Part shown: piece by piece, positions 22,413 through 31,789 of the stretch
Layout of the letters: the number at the start of each line of letters is the position of its first letter
Numbering within the stretch: position 1 is the first letter of the stretch
From: Sweltsa coloradensis
Lineage: Eukaryota; Arthropoda; Insecta; Plecoptera; Chloroperlidae
Direction: 5' to 3'
DNA: 64,000 nt
Assembly: GCA_024449915.1 (NCBI GenBank)
Contig: JAMZAV010000305.1
Span: 1-64,000, forward strand
Position numbers and translations under genes: made by a program
The notes under the pieces: generated by a model
The model's database searches: none
Seen by the model: the letters and a program-made list of their open reading frames with translations, nothing else
What the model was told of the DNA's origin: nothing

Positions 22413-22760
22413 CGAGAGCCTTCCCCAGCCGATGACTGTGGCCGTGCTTCCCTCCTCGGTCGCCTGTCCCTGCGTCGGCAGAGAGATGGGCTGGGTGAGG
22501 GGGTTGCTCAGGTTGAAGGGGGTCGCGACCCTCACGACGGCGATGTCGTTGACCCAGGAGTCGGAAGAGTCGTACTTCTCGTGGTAGATGATCTCGGCGG
22601 CGGCGTGGTAGGTTCCCGGGTTGTCGAGGTCGTTGGTTCCCGCGAGGAACCGTGTGCTGGATACGGAAGCGAATTCTACGCAGTGAGCGGCAGTCATCAC
22701 CCAGTCGGCGCTGATGATGGAGGCTCCGCAGTTGTGGCTCGCGAACGCCTGCAGGGAGAG
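22413..22760 (-). CDS. Protease copy 2, exon 3 (His57/Asp102 exon)
   Basis: The exon has 116 codons from LSLQAFASHNCGAS to GWGRLS, with TAAHC and WVNDIAVV, and its own frame is intact. Protein differences from copy 1 fall at residues flanking the substrate cleft (near residues 36-39, the 60 loop and residue 99). The rest is almost unchanged. Confidence 0.9.
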
Positions 22761-23657
22761 CTGGGCAGAAAGGGAGAACACCCTCGTAAGGAAACAAATA
22801 TTACTCAGACCAAAATTGCCCTACTTCGGAATAAAATTTACTTATTCCAAAAATATTGCCTTATTTTATAAAAAAAAATTCTTAATTTTGAATAAAATTG
22901 ACTTATTTCAGAATAAAAATGCCTTAATTTCGAATGAAATTGGCTGGTGGTGGCGGTGCTGGAATGTTGAAATTGTGGTATGGTAGATGGTGTACCAGTG
23001 GTAACAATGTAGGTGGGATCGCCAAGTAGACTCCGCTAAAAATATTTTCGAAATTGAGTTTGCAAATAAGTATATACTTTATTTCAAGACAACAGGCATA
23101 TTGTATTCGTGTATCTTATTAATTAAAAACTAACCTCGCAATCGTGTTGGTAGTTTCTCTACAGCTCAAGTATGTCGGTATCACGTACAACTCACCTGGC
23201 TTGGGAACTCTCCCGGGCAGGCAGGCTCACCGTGATGATGTAGGGACCCCATTCCCTGATAGGACGAGTGTGGACGAAGTCTCCTGTTAAAACACACACA
23301 TTAGTCCCTGGATCCGAGAAACTGGAAGAATATATTGTAGTCCGATGCAGATTCGAGCCATTTTATGAAAACGTCTCTAGATTATATCTTTAATGCAAAC
23401 CCAGCAATTTTGGGGAACCATTTCCTGCGACCAGTTAGCATTTGAAATGTGTAATTTTTAATATTATCTAAAATAACGTCTCATGTGACATACGCTTACA
23501 GAAGATGTATCAGATGTAATGTCAATCAGATGTTTGTAGTATAGCAGCTCAAGCTTACCGTAAGAGCCAGTGGCGAAGACCAAGCAGCACACCAGAATAA
23601 AGCGCATCATGTTGTTGCGAGTCCTTGGGAAGGAGTGCCAGCTCAATAAGGATAGCC

Positions 23658-23668
23658 CTTTTTATATA
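23658..23668 (-). promoter_or_regulatory. TATA box of protease copy 2
   Basis: TATATAAAAAG on the minus strand lies about 50 bases upstream of the ATG at 23610, at the same spacing as in copy 1. Sequence similarity between the two promoters continues for about 600 bp further upstream. Confidence 0.65.
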
Positions 23669-24299
23669 TTTTCTTCCCTAGTTGCAAAACTTGATGGGTA
23701 AAGGCGATATGAAAGCTGTTTATCAAACCATTGATAACGTTTTCATCAGCAATGACATTTTAAAATTCCCCATTGTTTAAGTCCAGACATGATTTAAAAG
23801 TGATCAATTCAATCTGTTGACACAATGTGTATCTTAGATATTAATTTAGTAGATTAGCAATCTAGCAGCTGACATGTCAATAAAGACATTAATTTTAGCT
23901 CATTATTGATTTATTAATAGTTCGTTATATATCACAAGTATGGAGTTTGATTTGTGGAAAAGCCAATTAAATATCTACTCGAGTTTTCAATTTTCACAGA
24001 CCTCAAGGTTGTATTTTAGAATTTTTTAGAAAATTCTCCGGCTTATTTTCAATTACAGTTTCTTAAATTTGGTATGCAAGTCTGTGTCGATCCCTGCCAT
24101 TCACGATTTTAATAAATGGTCAGTGAAATCTAAACAATCTACAATGAATGATACTGAATATTCGAAAAACACAATTTAAATATATTTCTAGATAAGCGCT
24201 TATTGGTGTTGCAATTGAACATGAATGATGACTTTTCTTTCCTTAATTTCTCTATTTGGCGTTAATTTATCAGTGTACCTACCTACTTGTTAGCTTATT

Positions 24300-24590
24300 T
24301 GTCTAAATTCAATACAACCGGAATGTATTATGAAACAAATATACAGCAATAATTGTTATTGTTACATGAAAACTTCAATAAAACTGCGTTTATTTATAGG
24401 TATATGAAACTTTACTAGCAAAACACTCATTCCACTGGTTCGATACCAGCTACTGGCAACCCAGGCAAACAAAATTGTCCTTCAGGGTTTTCTCGGCAAG
24501 TGAAATGAAAACACGTGAAACGGATCTGTTGTGAATGCCTTTGACTCGACAAAATTAAAAATTAAAATAATTTTCTGCATTATTTTTATT
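24300..24590. other. Upstream flank of protease copy 2 (empty-site reference)
   Basis: This interval matches two separated pieces of the copy 1 flank: 12880-12985 (ATACAACCGGAATGTATTA) and 14868-15057 (ATGAAACTTTAC, GGATCTGTTGTGAATG). It shows what that flank looked like before the transposon nest (5457-12866), the foldback block (13011-14866) and E2 (15057) were inserted. No gene is seen. Confidence 0.7.
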
Positions 24591-24832
24591 ATGATGTATT
24601 AGTACTTGGCAATTTGTGTTGTTTAAATTTTACCTCGTTTACGTAAAAGACCTAACTGTATTACTTACACCGATTTCATTTTACTGGATTCTTATTGGAG
24701 ACCAGTATGATATCCGTACTGATTTGCTACCTGGTTGAGCATGAGTTATATTTTTTTATTTGTTTAATTTTGTTTGGTACTAATTGTTGTAGTACATGGT
24801 GACAAGTTAAAGTAACTGTAAGTACACATCAA

Positions 24833-25239
24833 TGATATTTAACATTTATAGTAGGCTAGATCTCCAGTCATTGGTCACTGGCGTGACAATTAGAAGCCAT
24901 CTTGAATAGGTCAGTTTGTATGTTAAATTAGGTTGTAGCGATTTTTAGCCAAAATATTTTCAAGATGGCTGTCAGGTTAACAGGTGAGCATATTAGCCAT
25001 TAACACCAAATGATTACTAAATTCCCTTATGCAATAACTTTTATTGTCTCTGTTTGTGCATTTCCATCCTGCACATGCTAAAACCATATCAAACAATCCA
25101 GAAACATATTTAATCCCATTTAAAACATAATGCAAAGCATAAATTGAAACGCCAAATCGCCATCTTGAATAGGTCAGATTGATGCTTCAATGTGGTACGC
25201 TAGCATGGGGATCTAGCCTACTATAGATGCTAAATATCA
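24833..25239. mobile_element. MITE family member 2 (about 405 bp)
   Basis: Terminal inverted repeats of about 35 bp read TGATATTTAACATTTATAG then TAGGCTAGATC at the left, and the near-complement at the right. The interior includes AAGCCATCTTGAATAGG and CAAGATGGCTGTCAGG. No frame of note. Confidence 0.7.
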
Positions 25240-25507
25240 ATATCATTGGTACACATCATAATTGGCATAGCATCAAAAGTCAAAAACAGATTTCCACACG
25301 TATTACATTTCCTCATTTTACATTACTCGTTACAACTTCTATCACTACTTCAACTATCACAACTTCTAAAATATTCTCTCTAGTATGGTTGTAGGATTGT
25401 GGTATTTGTAAATGCACATGCTGCTAAGAACTAAGAGCTGAGTTTAGTTATATGCATTTCGATGAAGGACGATTGACGTAATACCACGCACTAATTATTA
25501 TGGGAGT

Positions 25508-25655
25508 TGATTGTTGTTGTTGTTTGTTATGTCCGATGTTCTTCTAGCGGTGGTGAGAACCTTCGCTGTGGGGGGGGGGGATTGTTTCGTTGTTTGTTGT
25601 TGTTTCTGTTTCTTCTAGCGGTGGTGAGAACCCTTCCGCTGTGGGGGGGGGGGAT
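25508..25655. repeat. Two-copy 71-bp tandem repeat with G runs
   Basis: TTCTTCTAGCGGTGGTGAGA occurs at about 25540 and 25611. Each is followed by CGCTGTG and an 11-12 base G run. The preceding stretch is TTGTTGTTG-rich. Runs of G this long are slippage-prone. Confidence 0.8.
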
Positions 25656-25739
25656 TAGTAAAACAAAATGTTTGATTGTCATGCGAATGCGATCTACCAG
25701 CAATGATACGAACTGTAACTTCATTTGGCGCCACATTTA

Positions 25740-27060
25740 AGATACTATATCGATCAACCGTTCGTCAATAAACATCAATTTTACACCTTGCCTTGCCAAT
25801 AATAATATGGAAACTCGTGACGAGATGCCGACAAAACTCCGTGGAATTTTCTTCAGAGGTCTGCCATAAACAATATGAAGAAAATAATCTAAATTTTTAT
25901 GAATGTATTATTTTAAATTATTAACGTGCTGGTTTTTTAGTTAAAGGTTTTTCTAAAGTCATGTTCAGCACATGTAATAAATATATTAAAACAGCAAAGG
26001 CGTTGTAGAACAGATGGTAAAATATGAGTGAATTAGATTTTATTAATCTCACATTTTTGCATATATGTTGTGTAAATATATTTAAGTTACTGGGGTATGT
26101 GTAATCCTCTTTCTTTGAGCTTTTAACGCGGGAATATATTATATAAATAGAATGCATAATATATTACACTTAAGTTGAGGGACGAACTTAATCAGATACT
26201 AGTGTGGTCAGTCAGGTTGTATAGTAAAATAACTGACGACCCAATAACTCGGAGATGTACGATGTTATCGTTCATTTGTGATACATGAAAACGGAGCTAG
26301 GAGCTAAACAATGTCATGAGATGGAGTATGTGTATCGTTGAAACATGCTGGGTCTGTACTCGGAAGTGCGGTCGGAGACTGGAATGGTGTTTGATTCAGT
26401 TAGCCTTTGGGGGCACGTAGCTCACGCAGAAATCTGTAACAAAGAAGATCAATTGTATTGCTGCCAATAGGTGAATGAAATACGTTTTAGGTGAGTGTGA
26501 TAAAATATAATTATAAACAAAAGCATCCTATAAATGGTGTCTACTTAGAATGCGGGAGACCTGGGTTCAAACCCATCTCGGGACTATTTTTAAAGGCTTG
26601 AGAGAATTAAACTATTTCAGAATACAGGTAGACATACTGTAAAGAGTGTATAGTATGCAATACTCAATTGAAAAAATGGACATTTAAAACAATTATTTTC
26701 ATGGGGAAGCTCGTGGGACGAATTTGCGCACACTAAAACAGTAATAAAGTATACTTGAGATCACGTCCGCAAGAAATGTTTTATTTAATTGGAGATAGGC
26801 TTCACTCATAATCTCGACCTCTTGACAACAACTCAAAGGTCGCGTATTGAAAGCCCTTGTCGGTTTAATTACACAATTTCTCACTTTGTTTCACCTACAT
26901 TGTGTTGTTTATTTACGATGTTCCGATATATTTTTAGTACCTAATAATCTAACCTAATAAAGAGCAAAGACGGGGCATTTACTTTTAATTGTCTAACTAA
27001 TATGATTTGGAAAATTTTATACTTTCCTCTATGTAGTTAACAAGGCATACTCCACCGACA
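25740..27060. other. A+T-rich stretch without recognised genes
   Basis: Nothing with domain-like coding potential is seen. A short tRNA-like 3' half (GAGACCTGGGTTCAAACCC) lies at about 26558-26576 and is likely a SINE remnant. Bases 27070-27180 (GATTGCGTCGGGGCCTACAG and TACTGTCCCCCACT) recur at about 31558-31655 as a dispersed repeat. Confidence 0.5.
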
Positions 27061-27387
27061 ATCGACACCGGCAATCGATTGCGTCGGGGCCTACAGGGTT
27101 GGCTTATTGGTCGCTTTTGTTTACTGTCCCCCACTGAAAATCAGTTATATGACTGAGTGGGTAGACTCTAAATACGAACTAATTGATTGATTGATTTGTT
27201 AACTTATAACTGAAAGTTATTTTCAGTGTTTTTGACAGTCAAAATGCGTATGTTTGAATTGAGATCAATAAAAATAGCCCTAGCTCTTATCTCAACTATC
27301 ATCTCACGTCGTATCAAGTTATTTTACTCTTGTGACACTAGGGTGAACCCTCTCATGAGGAACCACATGTTGGTTGTATCCATTGAT

Positions 27388-28026
27388 TGGATGAGCGGAG
27401 CGAAGATTCCATTTCACTACACTAGAGAAAAAAATCCTGAATGTTTTATTTTTCTTTTTTTCTTTCTTTCTTTTTGTGTATTTTTGTCTGTTTGTTAACA
27501 CGATTCCGGCTAAACCGATACTCCAATTGCGATGAAATTTTCTGTCATCCTTCGAAATCTCTGAACTTAGAACTGCCACGTTTTTTAGCGCAATCGAAAA
27601 ACTATTTCTAATTAAAATTGCAATTTTACGATTTTTTTCGAATTTTAAAACATTTCTTCGACTTATAATACATACATGCATTATCCGATTGTAATTATTT
27701 TTTCACAGAACCTTAATTTTATAAATTAATATATTCGTGTGAAATGTGAGCGCAATCAAAAAATTATTTCTTGTGAAAATCGCAATTTTATAATTTTTTT
27801 AAATTTTTAAATCATTCTTCGACTTATAACACCTACGTGCTTCATCTGATTGTAATGATTTTTTCACTGAACCTTAATTTTATGAATTAATATATTCGTG
27901 TGAAATTTGAGCGCAATCGACAGTTAATTTCTCATGAAAATAGCAATTTTACGCTTTTTTTCGTTTAAAACAACATACGCTCATCCAACAACGCGCCTAA
28001 AAAAAAACGTTTGCGAAGCTTCCTAG
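27388..28026 (+). mobile_element. F1 Helitron-like element E3, complete
   Basis: The 5' end is TTGGATGAGCGGAGCG and the 3' end is GCGAAGCTTCCTAG, followed by T. CGCTCATCCA near the 3' end is the inverted counterpart of the 5' terminus. There are two internal modules of about 165 bp. It abuts a MITE at 28027. Confidence 0.75.
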
Positions 28027-28434
28027 TATTAAACATCTTAGTAGGCTAGATCCGCAGTCATTGGTCCACTGGCGTGTCAATTAGAAGCCATCTTGAAATT
28101 CAGTTTGCATGTTAAGTAGACGGGAGCGATTTGTAGCCCAAATATTTTTAAAGATGGCCGTCAGGTTGACAGGTGAGCATATTAAACATTAACATCAAAT
28201 GATTACTAAATACCCTTATGCAATAACTTCTTATTGTTTCTGTTTGTGCACTCCCATGCTGCACAAGCTAAAACCATATCAAACAATCCAGAAAAATACT
28301 TTATTGTGTTAAAAAAGCATAAAAGCCAAATCGCCATTTTGAAAAGGTGGGATTGACGCTTCAATTTGGTACGCTCGCGCCAGTGCGGACGTATTGGAGA
28401 CTGCGGATCTAGCCTACTATAGATGTTCAATACC
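28027..28434. mobile_element. MITE family member 3 (about 405 bp)
   Basis: The termini TAGTAGGCTAGATCCGCAG and the complement CTGCGGATCTAGCCTACTA are a 21-bp perfect inverted pair. Weaker pairing extends outward through AACATCT. It lies just 3' of the last recognised exon of the allergen-like gene, inside its downstream intron or flank. Confidence 0.75.
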
Positions 28435-28473
28435 AATGGTTGTATCTCTCTGGATAGAAATTAATATACTTAC

Positions 28474-30116
28474 CAACGTTGTCACCATCCCAGTTGAGAA
28501 GTCTCTGCAGGGCTGCGACGACGACCTCAATGTGGACATCGTACTCTGCTAGTTGACTCAGGAGGGTTTGCCAACTGTCAGTCGCGCCGAAGACGTTCAC
28601 TAGACCCTGAAACATAAAAGATGAGCGTATTGTTTCTAGTTTTCACAAGCAATTACAAATTGGCGCGATACTTTTTTACTTGAAGAAATCGCAAATTAAC
28701 AGCGAACAAAATTTGTCCAAGTGAAAATATTACGTAATTTCTACAATCTTTGCATAATGTATGAAAAACAAAAAATAAAACTTTGACAAAAATAATTCAA
28801 CTCAATTTTTGCTTTAAGTGATCAACATTGTAGATTATTTAAATCGCGATGATAAAACCCGAAACTTCATTAATTGCAAGTGTAGCAAATAAAATATTTG
28901 GTGTGATACCGAACACATTCTATCATATAACCTCTAAAATGTAACTTTCGTGGCTTAGGATGTAGTTCTTGTTGTTCAGGGATTAATCATGGCTTACTCC
29001 TGTAAGAAGTCCACAATAATATCAGTCCGTATTGTTTAAGTTAATATAAAACACCCTCACTCACCCGGAACTCTTCGCCCGAGAGATGGTCGAACAAGAC
29101 CCTCCACTCCTGACCGGCAGCCATCTTGCCACAGTGGAAGTCGTATAGCTCATCCCCGGGCATCACCGCCATGATCTCGTTCCACATATCCCTCCAGCCC
29201 CTCGGTGACGTCATCGTCCTCGCCATCGGCCTCACGATCTCGGGTATCTTGAAGAGTTTGTGCAGCTCGTTGAGGAGGTCGTAGATCTCGACGCCCTCTG
29301 CCTCCAGGAAGTCGAGGACGGCGATGAACGAGGGCTCGGCGTCGATCGCGAGCACAGTCGCCTCGAAGGCGTCGCTGTAGAGGAACTCGGCGAGCTCCTG
29401 CACCTCGACGTCGTCGCTCAGGTGACTTATGAGGATGTTGAGGATGTCGAGGCGAGGGAGGAGGTGGATGAGCTCGATGAAGTCATCGTTCAGAGTCTTG
29501 GGGAGATTGTTGGAGGTAACTGAGGAAGTGAGACATAAGTTAAGTCTAATTACTTGATGCGTTTATTTATTACGCCATTTTTAGGTGTTACGATTACAAA
29601 TTATGGTAATCAATCTAGAAATTACAAAATCCATCTCAGCCGGGTGTCGAACCCGGTTCTCTCGGATGCAATACCCCTTAGCTACCGAGACGGATGGAAT
29701 GTTGATGCATGATATATCTGAACAGATTGTATCAGTACCGCAAACATTCTGCTGCCTTTAAACTGAGCATTCCAATTTCATGATTGATTGCCATAATATA
29801 ATTAATTACGCGCCCAAGAGAGTGTTTCCAGATGAATGAAATTGAGATATTTCCTTGTGTATGCCACTTGATGCTACACAAATTTTACAAGACTGTATAT
29901 AGATGGACACAGCAAAAATATATACATACATACATAATATACCGATAGTGGTTCCTTTATGAATAATTTATTAAAATTAAATTATTTACAAGTTCTTTTT
30001 AGCAAAACGCTCAAATTTTAAACAGACCAAGACAACTAGTACTTACCTGTGTGTATGTGTACCGGTACTGCAGAACCGCAGGCGAGCACCATGAGAAACA
30101 AGACTGGCAACTTCAT
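28474..30116 (-). CDS. Secreted protein resembling the insect allergen-related repeat family (partial gene model)
   Basis: Minus-strand exons are 30116-30047 (ATG, MKLPVLFLMVLACGSA signal peptide), 29519-29065 (151 codons plus a split one) and 28606-28474. Introns have GT-AG ends and phases agree (1, then 0). Exon 2 is highly G+C-rich and encodes alternating helices: FIELIHLLPRLDILNILISH, VEVQELAEFLYSDAFEATV, FIAVLDFLEAEGVEIYDLLN, then a second partial repeat in exon 3 (WQTLLSQLAEYDVHIEVVVA). That order of hydrophobic-helix motifs (a DELY-like turn, then L-x-S-x-E-F) is what I know from the Bla g 1/G12 microvillar protein family of arthropod midguts. Assignment is from memory of the pattern, not a search. 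The ATG lies right after a TTTCAG acceptor, so a leader exon (about 30370-30295, ending AAAATAAAG before GTACG) is likely. At least one exon downstream of 28474 was not found. Confidence 0.6.
29625..29697 (-). repeat. tRNA-like sequence inside intron 1 of the allergen-like gene
   Basis: The minus strand has an A-box-like TCGGTAGCTAAGG and a perfect T arm (CCGGG-TTCGACA-CCCGG), ending CTGAGATGG. The acceptor stem pairs only partly, so a SINE head or tRNA pseudogene is likelier than a working tRNA. The ATCCATCTCAG end also occurs at about 47700 and 63250 without the tRNA-like part. Confidence 0.4.
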
Positions 30117-30757
30117 CTGAAAGCAAAATATTAATTAATAAAAAAGTTCATTAATTTATTTTTTATGTAATAATTGAAACCTGTAATATTAACTTGTGTC
30201 TAGTTTTAAATGTTTTTTCGACGACTTAAACTTCAACGACTAGGAAGATTTGATAATTCTAACTTTTCTCTGCGTGAGTATGTTAGGTTCGTACCTTTAT
30301 TTTCTTCGTAGGGCTGTGCAGTGAAGGATCTCGTACGACCGCTGAAGATGAAACGTAGACAGTGATCAGATTCGCAATAATGTCAAGTGCCCACAGCCCA
30401 CATTTAAACTGTCAATTATGTACACACTAGATTAGTCGTAATCAGTCACATTGGAAAATTAGGTCGTGTGCACTTACTTGAACCGGTGCGCACTTACTTG
30501 TACCGGTTCGCAAAAAAACTTTGTTTGCACTAGGCATTGATCAGTACTTGTAATTTCTTTGTTATGGATACCAACATTACTTTCTCTGGAGGTTGTCGTT
30601 CGATTCCAGAGGCCAGCAAACCTGAATGAAGTTTTAACTTAAGTTTTCCCCAGTCGTTGGCGAATGCTGGGATCAAGTCTTTCTAGCAGCAATTAGATAT
30701 TCTAACCTGACAATCTTATTTCCTCTTATTATTTATTCTTATTCATATTTCCTTTTA

Positions 30758-31519
30758 CTAGGAAGCTTCGTAAACGCTTTTTAAGGCGCGTTGTTGGATG
30801 AGCGTATTTTTTTTTAAACTAAAAAAAGAATAAAATTGCGATTTTTCTGAGAAATTATTTTTTTATTGCACTCAAATTTCACATATATATATTAATTCAT
30901 AAAATTTAGGTTCTGTAAAAAAATCGTTACAATCGGACAAAGCATGTAGGTGTTATGTCGAATAATTGTAAAAAAAAATTTAAAAAATCGTAAAATTGCG
31001 ATTTTCATAAAAAATTATTTTTAGATTGCGCTCACATTTCTCAACAAAATATAAATTCATAAAATTAAGGATCTGTGAAGAAAATCATTACAATCGGATG
31101 AAGCATGTAGGTATAAGTCGAAGAAATGATTTAAAAAATCGTAAAATTGCGATTTTCATAAGAAATAATTTTTCGATTGTGCTCAAATTTCACGCGAATA
31201 TATTAATTTATAAAATTTAGGTTCTATGAAAAATTCATAACAATCGAATAAAGCATGTAGGTGTTATAAGTAGAAGATTTTTTTTTTAAGTCGTTAAATT
31301 GCGATTTTCAAGAGAAATAATTTTTCGATTGCGCTATAAAATGTGGCAGTTCTAAGTTCAGATATTTTGAAAGCCTCCAGAAAATTTCATCGCAATTGGA
31401 GTATTGGTTTAGGCGGAATCGTGTTAACAAACAGACTAAAATACAAAAAAAAACATTCCGGATTTTTTTCTCCGGTGTAGTGAAATGGAATCCTCGCTTC
31501 GCTCGCTACGCTCATCCAA
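30758..31519 (-). mobile_element. F1 Helitron-like element E4, complete
   Basis: In minus orientation the 5' end is TTGGATGAGCGTAGCGAGCG (at 31519) and the 3' end is GAAGCTTCCTAG (30758), followed by T. Subterminal CGCTCATCCAACAACGC and the AACGC/GCGTT hairpin are present. There are three copies of the 150-165-bp module (AAAGCATGTAGG at about 30943, 31100 and 31250). Confidence 0.75.
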
Positions 31520-31789
31520 ATTAATATCGATTTTTGGTTGGTTATCGCTCACTCGTCGATTGCGTCGGGGCCTGCAGAGTTGGCTTGGTCGCTTTGGTTT
31601 ACTGTCCCCCACTAAAAATCAGTTATGTGACTAATTGGGTAGACTCTAAATACGGTTTTATTTGATTATTTTATTTATTTATTTAAATAACTTAATAAGG
31701 CATACCTATAGTTAGTGGACTGAAGAAGTACTCATAGAGTCGCCGTGCAGCGTTGGGGACTGGAGCGTGACAGATGTTTGTTTACTCTG

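Larger units (their letters stand above)
16571..23610 (-). pseudogene. Chymotrypsin/elastase-like serine protease, copy 2 (five exons, one-base loss in exon 2)
   Basis: This is a tandem paralogue of copy 1. Exons on the minus strand are 23610-23559 (MMRFILVCCLVFATG signal), 23283-23196 (propeptide and mature start), 22760-22413 (His57, Asp102), 20774-20589 (Ser195) and 16681-16571 ([12 protein letters not shown] to IRTNAGV and TAA). Apart from one base the product would be 261 residues, the usual length for this family. Exon 2 is 88 bp, not 89: an A is missing from the codons for IING, so the mature N-terminus is lost and translation meets a TGA early in exon 3. Pocket residues are Gly189, Ala216 (in SWARGC) and Thr226 (QGYPTVY), which resemble pancreatic elastases rather than trypsin. 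Intron 4 is about 3.9 kb, swollen by tandem repeats and insertions. The damage could be real or a base-call error. Confidence 0.85.

Noticed and set aside
26699..26884. Short open frames in the A+T-rich interval 25740-27060
   Set aside because: No domain, no exon-like G+C rise and no paired splice sites.
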